From: Branchiostoma floridae
Lineage: Eukaryota; Chordata; Leptocardii; Amphioxiformes; Branchiostomatidae
Assembly (NCBI RefSeq): GCF_000003815.2
Contig: NC_049989.1
Coordinates: forward strand, 20,463,255 to 20,527,254
Reading direction: 5' to 3'
DNA length: 64,000 nucleotides
Both the position numbers and the translations under genes were made by a program. Of the stretch, positions 20,701-35,500 are shown piece by piece; the first letter of the stretch is position 1, and each line of letters opens with the position of its first letter. The notes under the pieces are model-generated. The model made no database searches. It had not been told where the DNA came from and worked only from the letters and a program-made list of their open reading frames with translations.

Positions 20701-23596
20701 CATTGTATGCTAGACTAACCAAGCAAACTACTAGTATTATAGTACATTTTAAAATACAGTAAAACAGCATCCGTACCCTCTGCAGCTCAGCGAGAGTCTT
20801 CCCCATGACGGAGATGAGCTTGTTGAAGCGCTCCAGCTCCTGTAGCAGCACCACGGTGGTCGGGGAGATCTCCACTCCGTACTTCTTCTTCAGCTTGTCC
20901 AGCTCGAAGATGGCCGGGAGCTTCTTCTGGATGTCGCTGGCAATGTTGCTGATGTAGTCGTCTCGACTGATGCCAGTGCTCGAACCACCTGTGAAGATTC
21001 GTTGATGAGGGTCAGACATCTACAGACAAATCACTGACTCTACAACTGCATCAGATACAGAGATTTCCTCTGGATATCGCCAGAGATATTGCTGATTTAG
21101 TCGTCACGGCTGATGCCAGTGCTGGGCCAACTGTGGAGATGAAGGTTAGTTGGACATTGAGGAAAACAGATATACTTAGCTACAGACAAATTGCTCTCTA
21201 CAACTGGACAAGAAACTGAGATTTCTTCTGGATGTCGCTGGCGATGTTGCTCATGTAATCGTCACGACTGATGCCAGTGCTAGAGCCACCTGTGAAGATT
21301 CGTTGATGAGGGTCAGACATCTACTGAATTAACTGGTCGTGTACAGTTTTTAACAAATTTCATCATACCAGGTTCATTGTCCCATTCATTGTTCATTGTG
21401 CAACACAGCCAGAACCAAACTCATGGCTTCTAGTCATTGGCTCTTCCGTGGTTGTTGCACTGGTCCAAATCAGGCCTAGAAAACTGGTGCCAATTGACAA
21501 GAGATAACAGACAAGATTCAAACTCATTTGGTCCAGAGGCAGGGTTTGTTTACCAACCACTAGACTATGCATGCTACCCAATGATAAATCGGAAGTTTCA
21601 ATTTTCTTTTCAAATAATTCGCATTAATGAAGGGACTACCCTAAAGATCAATAAATAAATAAATAAAGTAAATTGGGAGTTGGTTCTGTCTGAAGAAATT
21701 ACCAAACAGGAACTATGCATAGTAACACCTAATTTGCATAAATGGGAAATAACCATGACTCCTACCTGTTTGCGGCTGCAGGTCCACCATGTTGGTCCAC
21801 ATGTCCTTGGCTGCCTGCGTGTAGTAGCCGATCTCAGCGTTGGTGTGGAGGCCGAACACCTCGGGCGTGTTTGCCAGCGGAAGATTCTCAATCTCCTCCA
21901 CATAGTTGTCTCTGGGTCCCAGCTCAGGGATCTTGTAGTCAACCTGTTGTTAAAAAACAAGAAATGCTTTTAAAAAAAGCTGGCGATGCAGCTGCATGAG
22001 ATGGGGAGAATGAAATGGTAGTAGAGGGTAGTTTGTGAATGACTGGAAGTACAAAGTGTGTTCTTGAACCACACAATGCTTGATGGGAGAAAAAACGCCC
22101 TCAACTGATCCATTGCTTTTTGGCAGGACTATCCGGAAGGCTGGGTGGCAGTCTCTCGAAACCTAAGACTGGCCTGAGTCGACTGTAAATTACAAAATAC
22201 AAAATAAAATCTTAAAATTCTACTTACTGTCTAAATATAGGTAACATTACAAACTGGAAGAACAAGGAACAATTCAGCTCGTTGAAGCAAGATCAATCTT
22301 TATCAATCATCATTTTCAGTAACATTGACGATACAAAACTAACTTACCTCCTCGTTGACGTAGAAATGGAAGGGCTGGAAGGTGTCGAAGATGAAGTCCC
22401 CGAGGTACTCGTCCATGTAGGTGGACAGGATGCGCCGGTCAAAGTTGTCGATGGCTCTGCCGCCGTACATCACCTGAAGGATGGATTTTAGTAGTAATAT
22501 GATGAGATAAAGGTATTCAAGGGTACAATCATGGATAATCGTTTTGTTATTTGATATGCAAAACTCTATGGTCAAGTGGGTAGAGTTGTTCGCCTTGCAT
22601 TCGGTAGGTTATGAGTTCCATTCCCTGGCTGAGTCATAATTCATATGATTGTCAAGACTTTAGAAATATGGTACATGCTGCTTTTCTCTGCTTAGCACTC
22701 AGCACTAATGTGGAAGAGTATGGGAGTTAAACACACATCACTACCAGTGGACTAGCCCCCTGCTGTAGTTGCTTTCAAAAATGTGTGGCCTAAGGGCTAC
22801 AGAAATGGAGATGGACCCTAAAAGCATCTGTTACTGATGTACGGGCAACTTTAACTTTTTATGCCTATAGTCACTGAGAGAGGAATTCTGGTGAAAGAAA
22901 ACAGATTTTTTAAAAAGATAGATAAAATTTTCCAGACTCACCTCCCCGATGAGATACTTGAGACTGGCCCACGGCACCTTCTGGTCTCCCTGCTCACATG
23001 CCTTCCTCAGGTATGTGTGTAGGATGGACATGCACACCTGGGGAACAGGGTTACAGGTTAGATACACACTAACGCTATCCCTAATCCTTACCCTATCCCC
23101 AACCCTAATCCTTCTAACCCTTCCCTAACCTTAACCCTAACGCCAATTTTGCATTACAAAAGATGTACAGTAACAATATCTGACTTTAAGTTGATGTAAC
23201 CGCATTAAGCAAAAACAGTTGGTCTATATCCATGCATTTCATGTCTTTTTTCTTCAACGCAGACAATGTTGTGTCAATATCACTTCTGAAGAAATAAATT
23301 GATGTACAGTTATTAGTGTGCTATTATTCCAGCATGAGAGTACACCAAGGTGGTACATGTAGGTGAAATCAAAGACTGAAACCCACCTGGAAGTCTGACT
23401 CGTTGAAGTCGTAGGGGATGTTCCACCCGACCTTCCCGTACTTGCGGCGCTCCTGCACCACGGCGTGGAAGAACGCGAGCACGTACACCAGCGCGGGAAA
23501 GTACTCGTGCGGACAGTCTCCCAGTGCAGTGGCGGTGATCTTGTGATAGGTGTTCCTCAGGTTCAGCTTCAGGCCATTGGGAGGTTCTGTCACAAC
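17763..23596 (-). CDS. DNAH10: DNAH10 C-terminal domain, nine exons
   Basis: Exons 23387-23596, 22942-23037, 22348-22473, 21766-21943, 20777-20988, 19883-20050, 19202-19382, 18321-18430 and 17763-17945 (stop 17763-17765). They encode [111 protein letters not shown] and [16 protein letters not shown]. This is the dynein heavy chain C-terminal module that packs against the AAA ring. Partial tandem copies of exon ends lie at 19441-19513 (exon 19202), and at 20421-20650 and 21060-21325 (exon 20777). Confidence 0.93.
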
Positions 23597-26500
23597 CTAT
23601 AAAACAGCAGTTTGGATAATATGTTTAGCCTATCTCTGTAATAGTTTTATCTGCAGATTGGTACATCACTGAACCTTCCTCAGGGCAATTCTGATTGGTT
23701 CACATTGTATTGCTCCTGTTTCAATCTGGCAAGCAACAGATTTTATTGAGATATTCATTGGTTTGGTTACCCAGCTAGCCTTTGACTATTACAAAGGGCT
23801 AGCTCTGCTGATAAAGACAAAGTTCACACCATCTTTCTGATAAGTGTGGTGGTTTTTTTTCTATACTCTAACATGTTGCCCTCTTAAAAAATGACCATGG
23901 GACCTCCATTTAACGTCCTATCTGAGGGACGTCCCTTTAAACTACATTTTCACTTGCAATGGGTGAAGTGAGAAAAGCTGTGTTAGTGCCTTTCCCAGGA
24001 ATCAGGAGATCCAAAACAGGACCTCCTAAAGGGTCTGGGCCAAACAACTTTAGTTATCATTACACGTTACCCCAATGTGAACATTTTCGGGTGTTAATTC
24101 TACGTACCTTTAGCGAGCGTTGCAGAATGCCAATGGGGAACTCTGGTGTGGGGTCTGTGGTGAGCCAGAGGCGGAAGTCGGGGTGAGGCTTGGTGATGCG
24201 CTCCAGAGCCTTCTCCAGATCCTTCAGCCAGCGCACCAACAAGTGGCAGTTCTGAAGCATCAGCCAGTGGCCACGCGCGATGGACGTCTCCAGCAGTTGG
24301 AGGGCAACCTAGAAACGTGAAAAAGGAAGGTCAAGTTTGATAATGGGCCTCCTAGTGGGTAGCTAAGGTACTGTAGCAGAGCTTTAAAGTTTGAGGTCAT
24401 GGTTGTGTTTTATGAGTGCACCAACAAGTGGCAGTTCTGAAGCATCAGCCAGTGGCCACGAGCGAAGGATGTCTCCAAAAGTTGGAGGGCAACCTTTGGA
24501 GGTTGACACTCATTGTCATTCAAAAGCACACTACTTTGAATTCTAGACATTTACATTATATTTTACCTGTCTGTATTGATCAGTAAGCTACAACTTTACA
24601 ACAAAGACTGTTTGTCCAAAGTCTTTCAAGAACTGTCTATTCAATTCTTCGGTAAAAAAAAAAAAACTAGAACTAGAAACCTCCCAAGTAATTCAATTGT
24701 GCAAAAGAAAACCAGAAATTATTGAAGAAATTCAGAGAACCATGTCAAGACAATCCAAGAGCCGTTGCTAAGTAACCGCACCTTTTCCTGTCCCTGTCCC
24801 ATGGCAAGGTACTTCAGACGGTTCCCGCCGAATCCGGATCTCTCCGCCAGTTTGAACAAGTCGCCGGCGGGATCGGACCCCGGACTGAGGATGAACACGA
24901 TAGGCGACAGCGGCGTGCTCTGCTCGAAAATCGCCTCGAAGCTCACGACGGGCGGCGTGACGTACTTCTCACCCATCTTGTCCGTTACGAAGTCGGTGAC
25001 GGAACGGTAGACACGGTCCACGCGGAAGCAGCGAAGGAGCATGAGGCGCTGGAAGTCGGTCAGGGTGTCCTTGTACTTCATTGGATAGGGCGCCGCTTCG
25101 GGGGCATCCAGGTCGTACCACTGCAAAGCAGAGGGGTGAATATGTTTTAACAACAGTGAAGGAAACAAGTTATAATTATCATAGTAATTATATAAAACTT
25201 GTTATATTATATGAATATGCACAGTCATTATTAAAAGTCATGGTCTATTGTTCCCCTCAGGTGAGACTGCTTGTATGTAGATGTAGAAGTTTTTCTTATC
25301 ATTTTTACATAAGATGAAGAAACAATCTGAAAAGGGAACGGAGCACTGTAATAGATACACTGTATGCAAATTTACTTTCTGAACAATGAATTATGATGGT
25401 TAATGTACAGGACAGAGATTGACAATGTGTGTCTTACAGTTATACCGGGTACCACATTAGATGTAACAGGTGTCAGAATGATACCATTGATACAATTTGC
25501 ATATTGAATGAAATAAAACGGTGATCTGAGACATTGTCCACTTAACACTATTTACAGAAGGTGGGTTATGATGCCAGAACACTTTTGACAGTAGCATCTT
25601 TTCAGTACATTTTGAACAAATTTCATTAAATTTCTCCGATGAAATAACTCCTCTGTGGTCAAAAAAGGAATTAAGACTTGCCTCCTTCCAGTGTCTCTCG
25701 TTGCGCTCGATGTCCTCGGCCAGCGATCCGAAGGCATCTTGGAAGGACTCGGTGAGGCGGATGATGTCTTCCCAGCCCTGCTCAGGGATCCAGTCAAACG
25801 GGCGCCTCCGCTTGCTCTTCTCCAGAGACAGGTTACCCTAGGGTCAGATTTCGAAGTTAGATTTTATTTCCAATGAGATTGCAGGTATATGTCGATTAAA
25901 ATCAATATCTTTTGTATTGCATATTTGCTTACATGGCATAACCTTTTTTGTTTGTTTGCACCTTTGTTCATTCAAAGCTTATAAATAGGCCTAAAAATTT
26001 GTTTAAAAAAATCAAAGTTAGTTTCAGATATATATTATTAGATCAATTATGATAAAACAATTCTCTCATGAGGAAGCAAACTCAACACTAGTTACAAAAT
26101 GTACAATCACGTTACTGTTTGATACAGTATTGTATAGACCCCTAAATAATTTCATTGGTGGGTTGTTAGATCAATTGAACAAATTAAACAGTCTAGTCTT
26201 CTTTGTGACACAATTGTCTTTTATTCATCTGCAGACTTTTTTTACGTGCACAAAGGAATACACTGAGGAAGAAAACAGATAGTCATTGAAACGTCTGCAC
26301 TGAAGAATAAAAGACGGGTTACTAAGAATACTATGTTTAGTCTTTTATAGAGTAATCTAAAGCTCAAAATAGAAACCACAGCTTTGAAGTACTAGAAATA
26401 AAGCTTATTATGTTTAGTCTTGTATAAAATAATCTAAAGCTTGAAATAGAAGATGAGGCGGAGTAATTGAACAAAAGCTAACCTTGATGAAGAAGTCGAG

Positions 26501-29500
26501 CTCCTCCTGGGGGCAGCGATCCTCGTTCTGCTGCAGTTTGATGCAGATCTGGAAGGAGAAGAGCAGCTTGTGCTTCTCAAACAGACCTGGAAGAAAAGGA
26601 ATATTGTTCATTAACTGTTTCATCAAGTTGGTAAGTCACTTACATGTATAACAGATGTCTTTGTACTGAACCATTTTATTCAAATGATGTTTCAGTGGCC
26701 GTCTGTTACCTGTCTCTGGTCAGGTCAATTCTGACTGGAATCACACAATTTGCTATTTATGACAATTGAAAAATTTATTTGGAGCTGCATCTGTAAGCAG
26801 ACTGCGACACATATATTAGTTGTAGTGTGATGTGAACCAGTCAGTCCAACATTACCGAATGTCAAACAAAGCAATACAGCGACAGTGCAACTATCTGATT
26901 CTGAATTTCATTCATTTATATTTATAATCAAGTTGTTCAGCTGACATATGTACAAAGGTGCCCAGACTTTAATCTGAATTCAATAATGGGTTAACTGAAA
27001 CAACTACCTTTCAGCAAAACACCAGCTAAAATACTGAACAATTTAGAACTAAAACATATGTGTTGACCTACCAGTACAACCATAGTTGTACACATTATGA
27101 GTCAGCGTGTCCATGATGTTCTTCAGCCTCTTCACCAGGATGGAGTCGGGCAGGCTCTTCCTCAGGGAGAAGTCGAACACCTTAAAGTAACAGAAACAAC
27201 AAAAATGAACGGACTCAAATTATGAAGCAGCTCTCACTTTTCGTGTATTTTGTACTACTGTAAATGCATTTAAGTTCACGATAGCGCCATAGATTGTTGT
27301 CATATACTATAATGGAAAATGTTCGCAAAAACCACAAACATAAAACCACCATGAACATTTCTGCATTTAACATATATAAGACTCATTAGGACTTTGAATG
27401 ATGTAAACTGTATATACTTTGTCTGACCCTTGCCTCTTCCTTCCTTCTTCAATGAAAAGCAGCCTGCAGGCCAATTTGAGCTTTCATGAATATACAAAGG
27501 TGCAAACAAATAAAACAAAATTGTAATTACCTCCAGGTACGAGGCCAGGGAGTACTGGTACATGGTGTTGATGATCGCCATCTCTGACAGCACAAAGTAG
27601 AGGATGGCGCCGCGCCGGGCTGCAGGACGGTAGCCGTCACGGAGTTTGTTGATGTCGATGGAGGTCTTCTCGGCAAGCTTCAGTTTCTCTGTCACCTGTT
27701 GATACAAGGCAGTGATGGATTAAAACAACATATCTGATATTCATTTATTCATTGGTTTGGCTGTTCAGCACACACATTCAGGGCTGCCCAACTAACCTGT
27801 GACTATTACAAAGGGCTAGCCCTGCTGACAAAAACAGAGACAATACAAATGAAATTGAACAAGGACAGGACATTTATCAATAACATATCTATAAATGGGG
27901 AGAAAAAGATGCTTGGTTGTCTTTTTATCTTTGAATATTCCCTTTCTTAAAATCATGCTAAATCGAAATATCATCATGAAAAGAAAGTCTGAGGGGACTG
28001 TCATTTTCTATTGTATGTACTAGCAACTACAAAGTCATAGCAACAAGGTAAGAAAGTCATAGGGGGCTGCTATAGCTATTTACCTATAGTCTGTACTTTT
28101 GTACTGTCCCTGTAGGACTTATTGCACCAGTAGACGAGAGGGTGGAGAAGGAAGTGCACACCCCCCCTTCACCTTAAAAAGTCACGTGCAGGCCAGGCAG
28201 ACTGGTCATCTAATCAACCTGTCTGCCTACCATTGATCTTCGGATACGAAGAAACAGCCATCATCATCACTTTTGTACCCAAAGTTACTTTAGGTAGTAG
28301 TCAGAGAAGTGTGGAGTTGAAGGTGGAGACAGACCTGTGTTTCCAGCCAGATACAACAAGGTGACAGATAGAGAATAGAAGGAGATCTGCAGAAGATAGA
28401 GATGAAGAAGCATGATCAGATGAGAGAGTATCACGAGAAAGTAAGCAATAGTCGAGAAAGTAAGAAATAGTCTTTTCCTCTTGCTGAACTGAATTCTCAA
28501 TTTAAACAATCTGAGAGCCAAGAAAATAGATTGGTTACTGGGTGTCCATTGGACATCTCACAAAACATTTGAGACATCAAGCAATGTATAATCACCCTGG
28601 TCGACGAGATTGTCTGAAAATTCATGATGAGCGTTTCCTCTGTGTTGGATCAAAGCTTCAAACTATTCAACTGTGGATTCTACCAACAGATGAGTCTTCA
28701 CTCAAAGAAAATGACTTGTCGTGTACAGACCTCCGAAGCCTTGCTCTTGGTCTCCTCCAGAGTCTGGACCAGCTCCACATTATCCAGCATGTTTCCTGTG
28801 GAGGTGGCCAGTTCACGCAGTAGAGAGTCCTCCAGGTCCTTCAGCAGGCGCTTGTTGTCACTACACAAGTAGAGAGGAACGTTGATGAAGGTTAGACATC
28901 CATGTAGTAAGATATGCCAAAAAGCAGTTACCCAAATGTCTGACCATTTCCAGAATCATATCCAGTTGCTTTAGTAACTACTTCTTAAAGTAGACAGGAA
29001 ATTTGTCATCAATGATAGCCTATCATGAATCAGTTTTAACAAGAGAGTTTAGGCTGACAGATTTGACTTGAGAATTGTGTAAACTAGGCCATTAGACACT
29101 GTCTAAGTTCTCTAACCTATGGCATTAGGCACTCAATCAGAAGATTCGTTGCCAAAGAATGACTGTCTGTATTCACATCGATAGGAATGGGATCTCATGG
29201 CCCCAGACACCAGAGGAGTAACTATCACTACATACTTAGTTAAGTCTACATTCTACATTTTGTACATGGAAGAGAGATGTTCACCTTGTTTCCTGGATCA
29301 GCCTTTCTCTCTGTTCCTCCAGTTCCTTCCGCTCAAACCCAACAATCACACTCAGCAGTTGGTCCTCTAGACCCTGTAGACAGTAGGAAATGTAGGGAAA
29401 TGTGAACATTACACACACAATAAAAATAACGATTCTCAATGAAAAATCACCTAAAACTTCAACATATATTCAGAGGGCCTTCATTGGCAAAAATCCTCTG

Positions 29501-32500
29501 TATCTTAAAGGAGTGTTATGTAATTAATAGTTCTTTTGGAAATTGGGTGTTATCAATGACAAGTAGACCTTGCCTTTGACCTGCGACCATTGACCAGGCT
29601 GTGTAAACTATGACCTGTACTGACCTTGAGGGTGACAGTGTAGTTGATGACCATGGCCTTGCCAAACACAGCGGGGCTGTACTTGGGGTTGGACAGTTTG
29701 GTGTTGAGGTAGAGCCGGAAACTGGGATCATAATCCACCTCCTTGTCTCCTAGCACAATGAACTGGCGGCCCTGGGCACCTAATCACAAAATATCAATGT
29801 TAGTGCCTGCAAAAAATTGACTAGATAAATATATATAAGGTCTGCAGCTCATACTTTCTCATGTCCTGAGATATAAGATTGAAGAATGAAGATTGAAGAA
29901 CAGTTACCTACTTTCCTACAGTTAGCAGACAGTGTAAATATAGTTTGAAGCTGTTTGACCAAACAGGCAGATTGCTCAACTGTTAATTGTCAATGAGATC
30001 AAGGAGGTCATAGGACCCTGTAACAATCTTTGTCTTCTCTTCTAGTCCTCAGAAAGCATATCGAACAATCCTTGAAGCTGTTTGACAGGACAGGCAGATT
30101 CCTGTACTGCGGTACCTTTGATGTTTTTCTCGATTACTCTTTTCTTTTAATTTTCAGTATCAACAATAGTTTTTTTGAAGCTGTTTGACAAGATGACAGA
30201 TTCCTTGAATGCTGTACCTTTGATGTTTTTCTCGATCAGTCTTTTCTTTTAATTTTCAGTATCAATAATTATAGTTTTTTTGAAGCTGTTTGACAAGATG
30301 ACAGATTCCTTGACTGCTGTACCTTTGATGTTTTTCTCCAGCACGTTGTCGATGACAGGGTCGATGTACTCGTCCACATCCTTGAAGAGGAAGGGGAAGC
30401 CGTACTTGATGGCCAGCTCCAGCTGCTTCAGGAAGTCTGGGTCGTTGAAGGAAGACACCTGGTGTGCAAAACAGAACAAATATGTTCAGAAAAACACTTA
30501 ATGGTAATTAATCATCTCTTATGTTACCAAATGAATAAAAGAACTAACAAAGTAAGACATGTACAACTAAGACAGTGCTGTTAATGATCAAAATCATCTA
30601 ATTCCATCTCAATCAGCACTTTTGTCTTTAAGTTTCTTCAGTTAGCCCAGAGCCCATGACTCATACTTTGAGATCATCAAACTATTAACAGATCTGGAGT
30701 CTTTCTGACAATAGACTGGATCCCGGTGCATTTAGGTTAAGCAATAATAATAATTTTTGTGTAAAATAATATACAAAAAGACTGTCAAGCAGTGCAATTC
30801 AGCCCTTTGGGCTGCAAGACCGCTTTTAATTTGTCATTCTTGTTGAATTGAATGAATAAACCAATCTACAAGCTGTTGCAGCTTGAAACCCAGTATCGTC
30901 AGGTTGAACTAAAACTACAATAACTTGAACATTAAGCTAGAACTACTGTACAGTAATAATAGCATCGAACCCAGTACTTTGAGGTTAACCTAGAACTACA
31001 ATAGCCTGGAACCCAGTACCTTGAGGCTCAGCCAATGCTACAATTGTCTGAAACCAAGCACCTTGTGGTGCAGCGTAAACTACAAGTTAAGCTAGAACTA
31101 TAAAAGCCTAGAACCCAGTACCCTGAGACTCAGCTAGAACTACAATAGCCTGGCACCCAGTACCTTGAGGTTGTTCTTCTCCTCCTTCTTCTTGATCCAG
31201 CTGAGTGCCTGCTGCTGAGGATCGATGCAGAGTGGGAAGCGGGAGGCGTTGGTGGTGAGGATGCCGTTCTGGATGGAGAGCTCGTCTGGGGGCAGGCCCT
31301 CTGAGGTCCACCTGGGAAACACAGTATTTAGTTAGTCACCTCTACAAAGACACAGTAAAGAAAAGAAGATTGAATTGTTATTAGCATGTTTCACGGTCAT
31401 CAGAATAGCCAAAGCTATCATGCAAATAAACGTTCAGGGAGGAAGAATGAAGAAAGAAATTGGCAAAATATCGGAGGATATTCCAGGAAACGGACCAGCA
31501 TAACTTAAAGTGAAACATTGAGAAGTATAGACAACCAAGAAGGAGAGGACAAATAGCTGTCAGTTCTTCTCTGTTGCTCTAATTTTCTAATTAGCTAGAA
31601 TGAAGAATAGATAAGATAATCCTTCAAAGTTCTATTTACAAATACAAGTAAAGGAAATACTTTGTTAGGCCTATTAAAAAAGTGAACTTACTTGCTGACT
31701 TCCACGTCGTTAGTGAGCAGCACGTCCAGTTTGAAGGGCTGAGACAGCGGGATGGCCTTGTTGACCACGTCTGTCTCCCACTCCTTAAACAGAAGGTCCT
31801 GCCGGAAGTCCCAGCTGAAGGCACCCAGGTAGCTCAGGAAGGCCGAGGCGAGGAGGCAGTCGCCAAGGAGACGCACGCGCTGTTCCTTAAGGTCTTCCAG
31901 GTCGCGCCTCCATCTGTGGAGGGCAGGGATCATGTTACAATCAATAATTGAATTGATCAATAAATCAATCAAAAGTAATAATTTATCATCAAATAGAATG
32001 TATGCCAAGTTTGGAACCAAGTTTGGAACTGACATACATTATCTGACACACATGTGCACAGACACACACAGAGACATACATTGTATGCACACACACACAC
32101 ACACACACACTCACTCACTCACTATCCATGGTTTAGATTATACTGCTGCTGGGTTCCCTGACGCAGGGGTAGGCAGCAGTCGGCCAGTCTTCACACTCCG
32201 CTTCCATTTGGCTCTGTCCAGTGGGTCGACCCCTGTCAGACCGCACTCCTTCAAGTCCCTGCTGACACAGTCCCTCCAGGTTTTCCTAGGTCTACCACGA
32301 CCTCTGTTGCCCGATACTTTCAGTTTGGTGATCTTATTAATGCAGTCACTAGATCTTTCAACATGCCCAAACCATCTAAGACGGCGGGACTGCAGCACTG
32401 AGATGATGTCCAGAATACCAAGTTTATCAAGTAAGCTAGATGAAGGGGTCTCATCCCGGGGTTTGACGCCACAAATCCATCTGATCATGGCACGGTCATT

Positions 32501-35500
32501 GCGGCGCAACCGCTGTAGATCCGAGGTGGTAGGTGCCCAGGTTTCACTCCCATGGAGCATGGCCGCACGTACACAGGAGTCAAACACCTTGCCACGGGTT
32601 TTGAATGGTAGGTGCCTGGAAGTAAGGATGGGCAAGAGCTTCTTGAATTTACCCCAGGCAGCGCAGGATCTGGTGGTGACTGCAAGCTCACATCCGCCAC
32701 CAGCACAGAGCATGTCCCCAAGGTAACAGAAGCTGGCTTCCACGTCCAGGACCACTTCATCCACAGTGACTTGTGTTGTAGGGCGGCCATCCAGTGGCCT
32801 AGCTTCCCCTCGACACCGCGGACATGTGTAGTTCTGCACAGCTAGCAGACTCCCTCTTATGCCACAGCATATCTTGTGGACCCAGAAGTTACAAACTGTA
32901 CACTGGATGGAGTTAGCACCCACCCCTGAACGGCATACAGCACACGGGAAAGATCCAGTTTCCTTCAGTTTGTTCAGTCCTTGACCAGAAATCATGATCT
33001 TTGTCTTCCCCATGTTAACCCGCAGGCCTTTGCGTTCCATGCCCGACTTCCATACCTTCAGTCTAGCGATGCATTCTTCCAGGGTGTCTGCGATGATCAC
33101 CAGGTCGTCTGCGTACAGGAGCTCCCAGGGGACTCCAGTGCGGAATTCACGAGACAGAGCTTCCAAAACGAGGATGAACAGCAGGGGACTGAGGACAGAC
33201 CCCTGGTGAACGCCAACACCAACGCCGAACTCCTCGCTGTACTGTCCGTTCACTCGCACACGGCTCCTGGCATTTGCGTACATGGCCTGGATCACCCTCA
33301 CGGCCCACTCCTCAACACCAAGACTTCTCAGTGCCCACCACAGCACCCTTCTGGGAACTCGATCGAAGGCCTTCTCCAGATCGACAAAGGCGAAGTACAG
33401 AGGTTTGTTTGCGGCTATGAACTTCTCTTGCAGCTGGCGCACAACACACACACAAAAAACACACACACACACACAGGAATGCAAAGCAACACAGTGACAT
33501 ATGCACAGACACACTCACAGGAATGCACACACTGATGCTCACATGCACATGTATGTGCACACTGCACACACACAAATACACACATACAAGCATGGATACA
33601 TACATACCCAAAACAAGGCTTCAGTCTTTTGGTGTGAAGCAAGGTACAAACAAATCGAAAAATTGACAATTTTCCCACCTGACATTTTCAGATCCCAACC
33701 CAGAGATGAGTTTGTCTGCAGCGATGAGTCGACGCTCCATGATCTCAGCCTCCTCCTGCAGTTCCCTCTTCTCCCGCATGGCGTCCTCGTACTTCTGACT
33801 CAGCTTGGCCAGCGTGTCCTCCAGACCCTGCACCTCCTTCTGGATCTTCTCAAGCTCGCGCTTCGACTGGTGGTAGTTCCTCTCCAGACGCGCCACCTGG
33901 AGGGAAGATGATTTGTTGATAAGATTGCTTACTTTGCCTTGAGTTTGGGATGTTTAGTTGGAACTTATGCTGGAAAACTACACACTTTGTTCCACATTGG
34001 GCATTGTCAGCATTTTAGCTTATGCCGCAAAGAGTCAAAACAGACTAGTCTTATATCTGTAGTGCTAAAACCAAAAGGCAAGACTTAGTGAACAAATAAA
34101 TGATATTTGAACAACCATTTTTTGTAATGACGAAAATTATATTTAGTTAGAATTGACTGAAACAAGCTTAAGTCCCACTATCATTTGATAGTCTATTCCA
34201 TTTTAAACTTTTCCCTGCTGCACAAACTCTTTACATTGTAAGACTGCTGTTACTTTCTACTGAACCAATTTTTAGCTACACTGTCAAATTGCCACACATG
34301 CAATGCCCGTTGCCCTGTCTCTCTTTGGCTTGCTCTCCCTGGCCACATCACAGTACCCCATGGTGTCTTGAGCTATCACCTTTGTAACACTTTTGTTACC
34401 TTTCTGGAAACAATTTTTACCACGTTGTAAAATAGCTACCTTATGCCTGTTACCTTTTCTCTCTTTGGCTTGATCTCCATGGCTACATCGCAGTACCCAT
34501 GGTGTCTTGAGCTATCTACTTTGTAACACTTCAGTTACCTTCCTGGAAACAATTTTTGCCACACAGTGAAATTGCTACATAATGCCTGTTACCTTTTCTC
34601 TCTTAGGCTTGATCTCCCTGGCTACATCGCAGTACCCCATGACAGCCTCGACAAACTTCAGCATGCCGGCCCCGGCCCTACTGATGGCAGACATCTCTTC
34701 AATAGACACAGCCATGCTCTTCACAAAGCCTGGAGAAAAACACCATTTAATAATAGTGATTATTGATACCATATAAAACACTTGAGAATCTCAAATGCAC
34801 TCAGGCAACATTTCTTCCACAGAAATGGTCAAAAATAATTCAACAGCATGGCCTAAACTTTTATTTTTTGTTTCCGTAAACAGGCCGATCGGCCTCAGGG
34901 TAGGACATGTGTATAGGTCTAACTGAGCAATTCAAACCTCAAGCGTTTCAAACTGAGAACATGTACTTCGAATCAATTTTCAAATGATTTTTTTATCAGA
35001 CTAAGAAGACAAGTTTGGTACCTTTGACAGTCTTGGTCTGTCCCTGTGTGATGGCGTCCACATCCATCTCCATGAGAGACTTGAGGAAGTTGGGCTCTGA
35101 CATCATCCCCTTGGCTGACTTCCAGGACACCTCCTTGATCCCCCGCATCACCACGATGCACTCACACACCGTCTGCACCGCCTTGGGAGGCTTCGCAAAG
35201 GACCTGGGGACAGTTTCCAGAGGAGTTAGTCATTAAGATTTGTGAGATCGCGTGGCACAGCGGCAGCATGTTTGGAGCTTGAATCCGGCTTCGCGTCACC
35301 GATCTTGTGCCCTTGGGAAAGGCACTTAACACACTTTTCTCACTTTACTGAGTAGTACATAACTTAGGCTAGGGCCATCCCTCGGATAGGACGTTAAATG
35401 GAGGTCCTGTGTCTGGGAAGAGCCACACCCCACGCACGAGGTCACCCGAGGTATTGAGGTCACCTGAGTGGTGCCGAATGGCAGCTCGCTCCAGACACTT

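Noticed and set aside
31932-32726. Plus-strand frame of 264 codons
   Set aside because: Antisense of the LINE 3' half and its microsatellite tail.
32981-33535. Plus-strand frame of 184 codons
   Set aside because: It is the antisense shadow of the LINE reverse transcriptase plus CA repeat.
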